Source: Bacteroidales bacterium (GTDB lineage: Bacteria > Bacteroidota > Bacteroidia > Bacteroidales > UBA4181). From it: 33,019 nucleotides of DNA. A model generated the notes under the pieces. It ran no database searches. It had not been told where the DNA came from and saw only the letters and a list, made by a program, of their open reading frames with translations. A program made the position numbers and the translations under genes. Shown here one piece after another: positions 15,161 through 23,598 of this stretch; the stretch's first letter is position 1; each line of letters starts with the position of its first letter. Where the stretch lies: assembly GCA_028700615.1 (NCBI GenBank), contig JAQVSH010000002.1:1-33019 (forward strand), written 5' to 3'.

Positions 15161-15784
15161 TTATATTTCTTTTTCTTCCGAGAAATCTTCCATTTCTTCC
15201 GGATCAAAATCTTCATCCTCTACAGATTCCTCCGCAGATTCCTCTAAAGACTCCTCCAACAGGTCTGCAGAAGCAGGAACAAAACAAAATTCATGCAACA
15301 CCCTGAGTATTTCAACCAGATGGATTCCCCAGGAAGCGCTGAAATGATCCGCACATATTTTAATGGAATCATTCATACTTTCCAGGGTTCCCTGTTTATA
15401 CCATAAAGAAAAGTTTTTCAATTCCAGATATAGATCCGACAATGACTCCGAAAGGCTTTTACGAACAATCATGTATTGACGGCCGGAAGGATTGAGACCC
15501 ACCGTAGGATAAGAATCCCGGGAAGCGCAGATCGTTTTAAGGAGGATCCCTATTTTTCTGATTTCCCTATCTCCTATCAACTGTTCTTCATCCGCAGAAT
15601 ACATAACCTCAATTTGGGGAAGAGAAAGAGCCCTCAAATAAATCTTAGGAAAGAGGTTGAGCATTTTTTCAAAGAATTCTTCAGAAGAAAGATGTCCGCT
15701 TTCCTCAACCCATTGGCAATACAAATCTGAAAGTATGAGAAATTCTTTGACTTTCTGTGAAATGAGTTCTTCAATTTTTGCCAT
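15161..15784 (-). CDS. DUF5063-like protein with acidic tail
   Basis: 207 residues from ATG at 15784 (MAKIEELISQKVKEFL). The protein is mainly helical, with a conserved-looking SDLYCQWVEES segment near the N-terminus, FPKIYLRALSLPQIEV around 45-60 and DHFSASWGIHLVEILRVLHEF near 145-165. The last 30 or so residues are almost all acidic (EESLEESAEESVEDEDFD and onward). This resembles DUF5063, a family of unknown function that I recall beside exonuclease and recQ genes in Bacteroidota; the family name is from memory. The upstream Met at 15814 would overlap a TAnnTTTG box. The acidic tail might mimic DNA or mediate contacts; no enzymatic motif is visible. Confidence 0.75.
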   Translation of the reverse strand: MAKIEELISQKVKEFLILSDLYCQWVEESGHLSSEEFFEKMLNLFPKIYLRALSLPQIEVMYSADEEQLIGDREIRKIGILLKTICASRDSYPTVGLNPSGRQYMIVRKSLSESLSDLYLELKNFSLWYKQGTLESMNDSIKICADHFSASWGIHLVEILRVLHEFCFVPASADLLEESLEESAEESVEDEDFDPEEMEDFSEEKEI

Positions 15785-15811
15785 AGCCGATAAAATAACT
15801 CTGTGGAGGGG

Positions 15812-15843
15812 CAAAGGTAAGCGTTCCTCAAATAATTTCCAAT
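15812..15843 (-). promoter_or_regulatory. Possible internal promoter for the DUF5063-exonuclease-xseB-miaB genes
   Basis: The minus strand has TACCTTTG at 15819-15812, a perfect -7 box, and ATTG at 15843-15840 with a 20-base spacer (one mismatch to TTTG). It lies between the recQ stop and the start at 15784. Confidence 0.4.
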
Positions 15844-17723
15844 TCTCCTGATTCGCTTAATCTGAGTTTTTCCTGATCTATCATCCATCTGAGCGTAGAG
15901 AGAATCTTTTCTTCCGGATAGTTTAGTTTCTGCACTATATCTCCTGAACGGGCAGGGTTCTTCCGTATAATATCCGCTATCGCCTCCTGAATAGACTCCA
16001 TCTCAAAATAACTAAGGCCAGACTCCGTCTTTTTCATACAAACATCACAATGTCCGCACAACGGAGCCCCCGATTGGCCAAAATAGCGTAACAATGAACG
16101 ACTCCTGCAAATCGGTTCTGTAGCATAAGCAAGCATGGCATCAATTCTCAGGGAGAAGTGTTCTTTTCTGATTTTCAGGTTATCTTTAGAAATCATCACA
16201 AAAGCATCCTCTACCCTGGGAACCAGATAAGTAATCACAGGCATATTCCGGAGAGGAATGTACCTGATAATATGCAAAGCGTCCAGTCGGTTCAGGTATT
16301 CATAAACTGTTTCCACAGGAACCTTTGCACGGGCGGATAATTCTTGTTCGTAAATGCTGGTATATTCGGAGAACAGGCCTGTGTATGAGCGAAGCAAAAG
16401 CTTGATAAAACTATCAAACCCGGCATTCATTACCTGAAAACGGTACAAATCATCCCGGTTCACAATGAAGAGTACTTTTGCAGTACTATAAGTATCCTCG
16501 GTAAGCTGAAGATAACCTTCCCGCTCAATGATTTTCAGCGCATTATAAACCATAAGGGAATCCAGCTTATAGGCCATACAAAAAGATTTCAGGTTAAAGT
16601 TCAGGGGAATATCCTTCCCTCCCCCGTATGGGACCTGAAGAAAACTGCTCAAAGCACCGTATACTTTTCTGATGTATGCAAGATCGGGAAACTGAGATGT
16701 AATCCTCCGGTGTAAAGTAGCTTTGTCCGAAGGATGATAAAGCAATACAGCCCATGCAGGTTTTAAATCCCGCCCCGCCCGTCCGGCTTCCTGAAAATAA
16801 GCCTCTGGGGAGTCGGGCAAATCCAGATGAACCACATAACGGACATCGGCTTTATCAATTCCCATCCCAAAAGCATTGGTTGCTACCATGACCCCGGTTT
16901 TTCCGGTTGACCAGTTTGTTTGTTTTTCGGTACGCAATTCATCACTCAGTCCGGCATGATAAAAATCGGCATTGATTCCCTGTTGTTGAAGAAACTGTGC
17001 GATTTCACGGGTCTTTTTCCGACTCCTGACATAAATCAGCCCCGATCCGGCCGCTTTACGGTGTATTTTTAGTACATAACTCAGTTTATCTTCTGTCTGG
17101 CGTACAATATAGGAAAGATTGGGACGCTCAAAACTCATGGAAAAAAGATTGTTCGAAGTAAACTTGAGCTTTTTCTGAATATCTTCCGCCACCTCGGGAG
17201 TTGCAGTGGCGGTAACGGCCAGAACCGGGATCCCCGGTAAAATCTCTCTCAGTTGGGAGATCTGAAGATAAGAAGGGCGAAAATCATATCCCCATTGGGA
17301 AATACAATGCGCTTCGTCTACCGCAATCAGACAGATATTCATCTGAAGTACCTTCGCACGAAAAAGATCTGTAGTCAGACGTTCTGGAGACAAATAGAGA
17401 AATTTGTAATCTCCGAATATACAGTTGGTAAGATTAATATCTATCTCCTCAAAGGTCATTCCGGAATAAATCATGGTGGCTTTGATATCCCGCTTCTTCA
17501 GATCATCTACCTGATCTTTCATCAAAGCAATCAGGGGAGTAATAACCAGACACAGACCATTCATAGCCAGGGCCGGAATCTGATAGGTCAGAGATTTCCC
17601 ACCGCCGGTAGGCATCAGGGCAAGAGTATCTTTCCCTTCCAATACCGAACGAATAATTTTCTCCTGTAAGGGCCTGAATTTCTTATATCCCCAATATTTT
17701 TCAAGCAGTTGATAGATCATCAT
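15828..17723 (-). CDS. recQ: ATP-dependent DNA helicase RecQ
   Basis: 631 residues from the ATG at 17723; the codon before it is TTG. 3'-5' superfamily 2 helicase of recombination repair. Motif I MPTGGGKSLTYQIPA (Walker A, about 38-52), motif II VDEAHCISQWGYDFRPSY (DEAH 136-139), motif III TATATP and motif VI QEAGRAGRD are intact. The zinc-binding subdomain has the four cysteines in ICRSRSLLRYFG and CGHCDVC. A winged-helix region follows, but no clear HRDC domain is visible, so this is the shorter RecQ form common in Bacteroidota. It heads a minus-strand run with DUF5063, exonuclease, xseB and miaB genes. Confidence 0.97.
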   Translation of the reverse strand: MMIYQLLEKYWGYKKFRPLQEKIIRSVLEGKDTLALMPTGGGKSLTYQIPALAMNGLCLVITPLIALMKDQVDDLKKRDIKATMIYSGMTFEEIDINLTNCIFGDYKFLYLSPERLTTDLFRAKVLQMNICLIAVDEAHCISQWGYDFRPSYLQISQLREILPGIPVLAVTATATPEVAEDIQKKLKFTSNNLFSMSFERPNLSYIVRQTEDKLSYVLKIHRKAAGSGLIYVRSRKKTREIAQFLQQQGINADFYHAGLSDELRTEKQTNWSTGKTGVMVATNAFGMGIDKADVRYVVHLDLPDSPEAYFQEAGRAGRDLKPAWAVLLYHPSDKATLHRRITSQFPDLAYIRKVYGALSSFLQVPYGGGKDIPLNFNLKSFCMAYKLDSLMVYNALKIIEREGYLQLTEDTYSTAKVLFIVNRDDLYRFQVMNAGFDSFIKLLLRSYTGLFSEYTSIYEQELSARAKVPVETVYEYLNRLDALHIIRYIPLRNMPVITYLVPRVEDAFVMISKDNLKIRKEHFSLRIDAMLAYATEPICRSRSLLRYFGQSGAPLCGHCDVCMKKTESGLSYFEMESIQEAIADIIRKNPARSGDIVQKLNYPEEKILSTLRWMIDQEKLRLSESGELEII

Positions 17724-17752
17724 CAAAAGATCCCGGTTAACCCTGTTTGGTA

Positions 17753-17784
17753 CAAAGATAGATTACCCGCGGGATTATCTGAAA
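17753..17784 (-). promoter_or_regulatory. Possible recQ promoter
   Basis: The minus strand reads TATCTTTG at 17760-17753 (perfect TAnnTTTG). A TTTC lies at 17784-17781 with a 20-base spacer, one base off the -33 TTTG. The leader to the recQ ATG would be about 20 bases. Confidence 0.5.
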
Positions 17785-17830
17785 AGGCCGGGCGACAAAA
17801 ACAAGATGCTTTTTGTCTGCACCCGGGTTA

Positions 17831-17844
17831 AAATTGATCAATTT
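17831..17844. repeat. 14-base palindrome upstream of the M14 peptidase gene
   Basis: AAATTGATCAATTT is a perfect palindrome 26 bases upstream of the chosen start. A near-consensus -7 box (TATGTTTA, 17849-17856) follows it directly. It could be an operator for the plus-strand run or chance in AT-rich DNA. Confidence 0.35.
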
Positions 17845-17869
17845 CTTGTATGTTTACGTAAAAAAACGG

Positions 17870-18952
17870 ATGATAAAAGATTTATTTGCCCGATACGAAT
17901 CATTCTGCGAACCATACCTGATGGAGAAGATGGTTCAGCATCAGGATGTCGCGTCCGCAGTCTCCCGTTTGAAAGAACAATCCGTATGTAAATGCTCAGT
18001 GGCCGGAAAGTCTGCAGAGGGCCGGGAAATCTATCATATCCTTGCCGGAACAGGCACAGCACATGTATTGCTTTGGAGTCAGATGCATGGTAATGAAGGA
18101 ACGGCAACCAGGGCTTTTTTCGATGTATTGCGTTTTTTAAGCGCTGAGTCGGATGAGTTTGAGCCCATCCGCCGGGAAATTATGAACAAACTGACTCTGC
18201 ACTTCATCCCTATGCTCAATCCCGATGGAGCTGAAAGATGGCAACGGGAAAATACGCTGGGGATTGATCTCAACCGGGATGCATTGAAGCTCACTTCCCC
18301 GGAAGCTCAGCTTCTTGATGATTTAAAAAAAAGCATCTGTTGGTCTTTTGCCTTTAATATGCATGATCAATCAGAATATTACTCAGCAGGAAACTCCCAT
18401 AAACCTGCAACCATTACGCTACTGGCGCCTCCCGTAGACGATAGCGGATCCAGACCGGAAAACCGGATACAGGCAATGCAGATAGTAGTTTTGTTACAGA
18501 AAAACCTTTCCTATCTGATTCCCGGACAGGTTGCCAAATGGAAAGACGATTATGAAGCCAGAGCCTTCGGGGAAAACTTTCAGAAAACAGGAGTACCTGT
18601 TATACTGGTTGAATCAGGAGGTTTTCCGGGAGATCAGGGAAAAATAAACCTGAGAAAATTAAATTTTTACCTGTTGATTGAGGCCCTGTATGCTATTGCT
18701 ACCCATGCATATCTGGATATGGATCCCGAAGAATATGAAAAGATACCGCTGAATCGTGAAAACGGAATGTTTGACCGAATTGAAAGAAATTGTCCTTGTA
18801 TTTCCAATGGGTATTCTTATATTACCGACATCGGATACCGTAAAACAGAAACCTACGATGGGAAAAATCTTACCTCAACAGAAATTGTTGATGGAAAGGG
18901 AGATCTCACTGGTTTCGGGAGTTATGAAGAATGTTGTAATTTTATCGTATGA
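17870..18952 (+). CDS. M14 family zinc carboxypeptidase-like protein, cytoplasmic
   Basis: 360 residues from ATG at 17870. The zinc site is HGNE (H73, E76) with the third ligand in NMHDQ (H165). The GIDLNRD motif (N135, R136) fits substrate carboxylate binding, and VILVESGG holds the catalytic Glu (E248). There is no signal peptide, so it should act in the cytoplasm, perhaps on muropeptides or small peptides and amides; the substrate is not evident. The GTG/ATG choices upstream (17813) add a stretch unlike the family and are rejected. Its stop overlaps the next start (ATGA), so it is translationally coupled to the SpmA-SpmB fusion. Confidence 0.85.
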   Translation: MIKDLFARYESFCEPYLMEKMVQHQDVASAVSRLKEQSVCKCSVAGKSAEGREIYHILAGTGTAHVLLWSQMHGNEGTATRAFFDVLRFLSAESDEFEPIRREIMNKLTLHFIPMLNPDGAERWQRENTLGIDLNRDALKLTSPEAQLLDDLKKSICWSFAFNMHDQSEYYSAGNSHKPATITLLAPPVDDSGSRPENRIQAMQIVVLLQKNLSYLIPGQVAKWKDDYEARAFGENFQKTGVPVILVESGGFPGDQGKINLRKLNFYLLIEALYAIATHAYLDMDPEEYEKIPLNRENGMFDRIERNCPCISNGYSYITDIGYRKTETYDGKNLTSTEIVDGKGDLTGFGSYEECCNFIV

Positions 18953-20184
18953 CGCTTAATTATATATGGATCGGGTTTTTCCTGATTGCCTTTCTGATGG
19001 CATTGGGATCCTGGATTTTTTCAGGAAACACAGAAGTATTTAAAGCCATTATGGACAGCACTTTTTCTTCTTCCAAAATGGCGGTCATGGATATCGCACT
19101 GCCTCTCGCCGGGGTGATGACACTCTGGCTGGGACTGATGAATATAGGGGAAAAGGCCGGAGCCATACGGTTTTTATCGCGGATTGTTGGACCGTTTTTC
19201 AATCGTCTTTTTCCTGAAATCCCTGAGAATCATCCGGCATCCGGTCAGGTGATGATGAATTTTTCTGCCAATATGCTCGGGCTGGACAATGCAGCCACCC
19301 CGCTGGGACTGAAAGCGATGCAAAGCCTTCAGGATCTGAATCCGAAAAAAGACACCGCTTCGAATGCCCAGATTATGTTTCTGGTATTAAATACTTCCGG
19401 TTTAACTATTGTCCCGGTTTCTATCCTGGCCCAGAGAGCCATTCTGGGAGCTGCCAACCCTACCGATGTTTTTATCCCTATTATGCTGGCGACCTATGTA
19501 GCCACTCTGGTCGGACTGATTGCTCTGTCTATTAAACAAAAAATCTCTTTGTGGAATAAAACCGTGGCTCTCTGGCTGGGAGGCGTGACTGCTCTGGTGG
19601 CTCTGATTGTCCTGTATTTCGCTTCTCTGAGTAAAGAAGAAATGGAAGTAGCGTCCAGCCTGTGGAGCAATCTGATTCTGCTTTCCATAGTGGTCACTTT
19701 CATTGGCGGAGGTCTGATCAGGAAAATCAATGTTTATGAGGCCTTTATTGAAGGAGCTAAGAACGGCTTTGAGACCTCCGTCCGGATTATTCCATATCTG
19801 GTGGGAATGTTGGTAGGAATTGCGGTTTTCAGAGCCTCGGGAGCTTTGGATGTAATTACCGGCGGCATTGCCTGGTGTGTAAATGCCGTAGGAGGAAACA
19901 CGGATTTTGTTTCAGCTCTGCCCACCGCATTTATGAAACCTCTGAGCGGAAGCGGAGCCAGGGCGATGATGATAGAAACCATGACCACTTACGGAGCCGA
20001 TTCTTTTGCCGGCAGGCTTTCCTGTCTTTTTCAGGGAGCTACGGATACCACTTTTTATATTGTAGCCCTTTATTTTGGTTCTGTCGGAATTAAAAAAACC
20101 CGTTACGCAGTAGGATACGGATTATTGGCCGATTTTTCGGGCGTTCTGGCGGCTATTGCCATTGCTTATCTTTTCTATTCATAA
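18949..20184 (+). CDS. Fused SpmA-SpmB nucleoside-recognition (Gate) domain membrane protein
   Basis: 411 residues with about ten hydrophobic segments. The first half resembles SpmA (LPLAGVMTLWLGLMNIGEKAG, then MMNFSANMLGLDNAATPLGL) and the second half SpmB (PYLVGMLVGIAVFRASGALD, then AFMKPLSGSGARAMM and FQGATDTTFYIVALYFGSVG). In Bacillus these are two small proteins needed for spore core dehydration. Here they are one chain in an organism that does not look spore-forming. They belong to the nucleoside recognition (Gate) family of probable transporters. The gene overlaps the M14 peptidase gene by 4 bases and lies 10 bases before tex, so it is cotranscribed. Confidence 0.92.
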   Translation: MTLNYIWIGFFLIAFLMALGSWIFSGNTEVFKAIMDSTFSSSKMAVMDIALPLAGVMTLWLGLMNIGEKAGAIRFLSRIVGPFFNRLFPEIPENHPASGQVMMNFSANMLGLDNAATPLGLKAMQSLQDLNPKKDTASNAQIMFLVLNTSGLTIVPVSILAQRAILGAANPTDVFIPIMLATYVATLVGLIALSIKQKISLWNKTVALWLGGVTALVALIVLYFASLSKEEMEVASSLWSNLILLSIVVTFIGGGLIRKINVYEAFIEGAKNGFETSVRIIPYLVGMLVGIAVFRASGALDVITGGIAWCVNAVGGNTDFVSALPTAFMKPLSGSGARAMMIETMTTYGADSFAGRLSCLFQGATDTTFYIVALYFGSVGIKKTRYAVGYGLLADFSGVLAAIAIAYLFYS

Positions 20185-20194
20185 TGATATTTTC

Positions 20195-22336
20195 ATGATT
20201 TCTGAAACACACATATCCATTCTATCAGGTCAATTATCCATTGCACCCAAACAGATAGAAAATACGGTAGCTCTTTTATTGGAAGGAGCTACTATTCCGT
20301 TTATCAGCCGTTACCGGAAAGAAGCCACCGGAAGTCTGGATGAGGTCCAGGTAGAACAAATTAAAAATCAGTTTGAAAAATTGATTGAGATTGATAAACG
20401 GAGGGAAGTTATTCTAAAATCCATCGAAGAGCAAGGGTCATTAACGCCGGAATTAAAACATCAGATAGAAGAAACCTGGACACTCTCGGTATTGGAAGAT
20501 CTTTACCTGCCTTTCCGGCCTAAACGCCGGACCCGGGCAATGATCGCCAAAGAAAAAGGATTGGAACCTCTGTCTGAAAAATTAATGCAACAATCAGCAT
20601 CTGATCCATACCAGCTGGCCTCCGGATTTCTGAATGAACAGGTCCCCGATCAGGAAGCGGCACTTCAGGGGGCCAGAGATATTCTTGCCGAAAAAATCAA
20701 TGAAAATACCAGAGGCAGGGAAATTTTACGAAAAATTTATGCTCAGGAAGGAATGATTTCATCCAGAGTAGTCAAAGGGAAAGAACCTAACGCCATCAAA
20801 TATGATGATTACTGGGATTTTTCAGAGCCCTTGAAAAGATGTCCTTCCCACCGGTTGTTGGCGATGCGTCGCGGCATGGATGAGGGGGTACTCAAAATCA
20901 CCATTGCCCCTCCGGAAGAAAAAGCGATTGAACCCCTCGAGAAAATCTTTATCCGGAGAAAAAACCCTTCCTCCGAACAGGTAGGTATGGCCATCAAAGA
21001 CAGTTATAAAAGACTTTTGGGCCCGGCCATGGAGACTGAAGCCATGGCAGATTACAAAACCAAAGCGGACGAAGAAGCAATCCGTGTATTTACAGCAAAT
21101 CTCCGCCAATTATTACTTTCTTCTCCCTTGGGTCAGAAGCGGGTACTGGCCATTGATCCCGGATACCGGTCAGGCTGTAAAGTGGTTTGTCTGGATGCTC
21201 AGGGAAATCTCGTTCACAATGAGACCATTTTCCCCCATCCTCCGGAAAATGATACGGCCATGTCGATCAAAAAAATCTCTTCTCTGGTGGAAGTATACAA
21301 AATAGAAGCCATTGCCATTGGAAACGGAACCGCGGGCCGGGAAACAGAGCATTTTATTCAGAAAATTCATTTCGATCATAAACTCGCGGTCTATGTGGTC
21401 AGCGAGAACGGAGCCTCTGTCTACTCCGCTTCTGCCGTGGCCAGAGAAGAATTTCCGGATTATGATGTAACCGTACGCGGTGCGGTCTCTATCGGAAGGC
21501 GGCTTATGGACCCTCTGGCTGAACTGGTCAAAATAGATCCAAAATCTATCGGAGTTGGACAATACCAGCATGATGTAGATCAGGGCAAGCTGAAAAAAAG
21601 TCTGGATTCCACCGTGGAAAGTTGCGTGAACCTGGTCGGAGTCAATGTCAATACAGCCAGCAAACATTTGCTCACCTATGTTTCCGGACTCGGGCCGCAA
21701 TTGGCTCAAAACATTGTGGATTACCGGAAAGAACACGGACCTTTCCGTTCCAGGACAGATCTGAGGAAAGTTCCCAGAATGGGAGAAAAAGCCTATGAAC
21801 AATGCGCCGGATTTCTAAGAATTCCGGATGCAAACAATCCATTGGATAACAGCGCTGTCCACCCTGAACGTTATGCGCTGGTTTTTCAAATGGCCAAAGA
21901 TGTCGGAGCTGAAATACCCGATCTCCTGCAACAGGAAACACTTCGGAAAAAGATCCAACCTGAAAAATATCTTTCTCAGGAAGTAGGAATGCCCACTTTA
22001 ATGGATATTTTGGAAGAATTGGCCAAACCGGGAAGAGACCCCAGAAACCAGATCAAAGTCTTTGAATTTTCTCAGGATGTTTTTAAACCCGAGGATGTTA
22101 AACCGGGCATGGAGTTACCCGGCATAGTGACCAATATTACCAATTTCGGATGTTTTGTTGACATTGGAGTCAAGCAGGACGGACTGGTTCACATCTCACA
22201 AATGGCGGATCGTTTTGTTAAAAATCCTGCCGATGTGGTACAACTTCACCAACAGGTAAAAGTCAGAGTTGTCGAGGTGGATCTGATAAAAAAGAGAATC
22301 GGACTTACTATGAAAGGAGTGAAACAAGATGTTTGA
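20195..22336 (+). CDS. tex: Tex family RNA-binding protein
   Basis: 713 residues from ATG at 20195; the upstream Met at 20156 would overlap the previous gene and is rejected. Domain order is that of Tex: an N-terminal helical region with FISRYRKEATGSLDEVQ, a YqgF/RNase H-like domain (VLAIDPGYRSGCK), two helix-hairpin-helix motifs (SKHLLTYVSGLGPQLAQNIV and DLRKVPRMGEKAYEQCAGFL) and a C-terminal S1 domain (ELPGIVTNITNFGCFVDIGV). Tex is a cytoplasmic nucleic-acid-binding protein linked to transcription and RNA control. The stop overlaps the tadA start by 8 bases. Confidence 0.97.
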   Translation: MISETHISILSGQLSIAPKQIENTVALLLEGATIPFISRYRKEATGSLDEVQVEQIKNQFEKLIEIDKRREVILKSIEEQGSLTPELKHQIEETWTLSVLEDLYLPFRPKRRTRAMIAKEKGLEPLSEKLMQQSASDPYQLASGFLNEQVPDQEAALQGARDILAEKINENTRGREILRKIYAQEGMISSRVVKGKEPNAIKYDDYWDFSEPLKRCPSHRLLAMRRGMDEGVLKITIAPPEEKAIEPLEKIFIRRKNPSSEQVGMAIKDSYKRLLGPAMETEAMADYKTKADEEAIRVFTANLRQLLLSSPLGQKRVLAIDPGYRSGCKVVCLDAQGNLVHNETIFPHPPENDTAMSIKKISSLVEVYKIEAIAIGNGTAGRETEHFIQKIHFDHKLAVYVVSENGASVYSASAVAREEFPDYDVTVRGAVSIGRRLMDPLAELVKIDPKSIGVGQYQHDVDQGKLKKSLDSTVESCVNLVGVNVNTASKHLLTYVSGLGPQLAQNIVDYRKEHGPFRSRTDLRKVPRMGEKAYEQCAGFLRIPDANNPLDNSAVHPERYALVFQMAKDVGAEIPDLLQQETLRKKIQPEKYLSQEVGMPTLMDILEELAKPGRDPRNQIKVFEFSQDVFKPEDVKPGMELPGIVTNITNFGCFVDIGVKQDGLVHISQMADRFVKNPADVVQLHQQVKVRVVEVDLIKKRIGLTMKGVKQDV

Positions 22337-22766
22337 TGATGCCTGCTGGATGAAAGAAGCCCTCAAGGAGGCACAAAAAGCAGCAGATAAAAACGAGGTT
22401 CCGGTCGGAGTTGTCATTGTCTGCCAGGATCGGATTATTGCCCGGGCCCATAACCTGACCGAAACCCTCCGGGATGTCACTGCACACGCTGAAATGCAGG
22501 CTGTCACTATGGCAGCGGATGCCCTCGGAGGAAAATATCTGGAAGATTGTACGCTTTATGTCACCCTTGAACCCTGTCCCATGTGTGCCGGAGCTTTGTA
22601 TTGGGCCAGACTGGGACGATTGGTATATGGAGCCTCTGATGATAAAAGGGGTTATTCATTGCTGAGCAGTCGGCTATTGCATCCAAAAACAATTGTATCC
22701 GGAGGTGTTTTAACCGAACCCTGCGCAAAAATGCTTCAAAAGTTTTTTCAAAAAAAACGAGACTGA
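22329..22766 (+). CDS. tadA: tRNA adenosine(34) deaminase
   Basis: 145 residues. Zinc-dependent deaminase that converts A34 to inosine in tRNA-Arg(ACG). The catalytic HAE (53-55) and PCPMC (82-86) motifs are intact, followed by AGALYWARLGRLVYGASDDK. The length and the EVPVGVVIV N-terminal strand fit TadA better than guanine deaminase. It overlaps tex by 8 bases and is preceded inside tex by AAGGAG about 11 bases from its ATG, a modest Shine-Dalgarno-like site. It is followed after 24 bases by pgeF. Confidence 0.93.
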   Translation: MFDDACWMKEALKEAQKAADKNEVPVGVVIVCQDRIIARAHNLTETLRDVTAHAEMQAVTMAADALGGKYLEDCTLYVTLEPCPMCAGALYWARLGRLVYGASDDKRGYSLLSSRLLHPKTIVSGGVLTEPCAKMLQKFFQKKRD

Positions 22767-22790
22767 TAAATCATCCGAACATTGTTTTTT

Positions 22791-23588
22791 ATGCACAGTA
22801 AGGTAAATCCGATATACTTCCGGAATCTTTCAACATATGACCGAATCCTTCATTTTATTTCCACCCGGCAGGGAGGGGTAAGTCTGAATGGGCAGTCTTC
22901 CCTGAATTTGAGTTTCAGTCAGGAAACGGATGCTGAAAAAGTGCTTGAAAACAGAAAAAGACTGGCCGGGAAAGCCGGATTTGATTTGAGTTGCCTGACC
23001 CTTGCCCAACAGCAGCACACCTGTAATGTAGCGCTGGTAACTCCCAGAGAAAAAGGATCCGGGGCTTTTTCCAATACAGGACGCTTGGTTGAGACAGATG
23101 CCATGATTACCCGGACTCCCGGAATTTGTCTGATGGTGATGACTGCAGACTGCGTCCCTGTTTTACTTTTTGATCCGGTTGAGAATGTCATTGCAGCCAT
23201 ACATGCCGGATGGCGGGGCACTGTAAAAAGAATTGTTTCAGAAACTCTTTCTGCAATGCATAAAAATTTCGGATGCAGACCTGAAAATATTCTGGCAGGA
23301 ATCGGCCCTTCCATCGGAGTCTGCTGTTATGAAGTGGGAACTGAGGTAGTCACAGAAGCTCAGGAGGTTTTTGATCATCCCCGGGATTTTCTGCCGGAAT
23401 ATGAAGGGAAACCGCATTTTGATCTTCGGTCAGCCAACCGTTATATTCTGGAGAAAGAGGGAGTACTTTCCGGTCATATTGAGACCATAGATCTATGTAC
23501 CAGCTGTTTACCAGAACTTTTCTTTTCCCACAGGGGCCAAAAAGCAAATACCGGCAGGATGGGTGCCGGTATTATGCTCAAAGAGTAA
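22791..23588 (+). CDS. pgeF: Multicopper polyphenol oxidase/laccase-domain protein, purine nucleoside phosphorylase type
   Basis: 265 residues from ATG at 22791; a TTG three codons upstream is less likely. YfiH/DUF152 family: ISTRQGGVS, AQQQHTCNV, ETDAMITRTPG, MTADCVPVLLFDP, HAGWRGTVKRIV, GPSIGVCCYEVG and CLPELFFSHR are all present. Family members have purine nucleoside phosphorylase or deaminase activity, and E. coli PgeF (YfiH) removes misincorporated serine-containing muropeptide precursors. His/Cys residues forming the metal site (in QQHTC, TADC, HAGWRG) are kept. It ends the plus-strand run and converges with the GH9 gene, 10 bases apart, with no convincing terminator between them. Confidence 0.93.
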   Translation: MHSKVNPIYFRNLSTYDRILHFISTRQGGVSLNGQSSLNLSFSQETDAEKVLENRKRLAGKAGFDLSCLTLAQQQHTCNVALVTPREKGSGAFSNTGRLVETDAMITRTPGICLMVMTADCVPVLLFDPVENVIAAIHAGWRGTVKRIVSETLSAMHKNFGCRPENILAGIGPSIGVCCYEVGTEVVTEAQEVFDHPRDFLPEYEGKPHFDLRSANRYILEKEGVLSGHIETIDLCTSCLPELFFSHRGQKANTGRMGAGIMLKE

Positions 23589-23598
23589 AAAACCTGCT

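Noticed and set aside
15151..15216. Longer start of the 3'-5' exonuclease
   Set aside because: Would overlap the DUF5063-like gene by 56 bases and add a Lys-rich tail. A TAnnTTTG-like match at 15156-15163 is too near the ATG to be a convincing promoter.
21170..21802. 210-codon minus-strand frame inside tex
   Set aside because: Shadow of the Tex YqgF/HhH coding region; no family resemblance or initiation signal.
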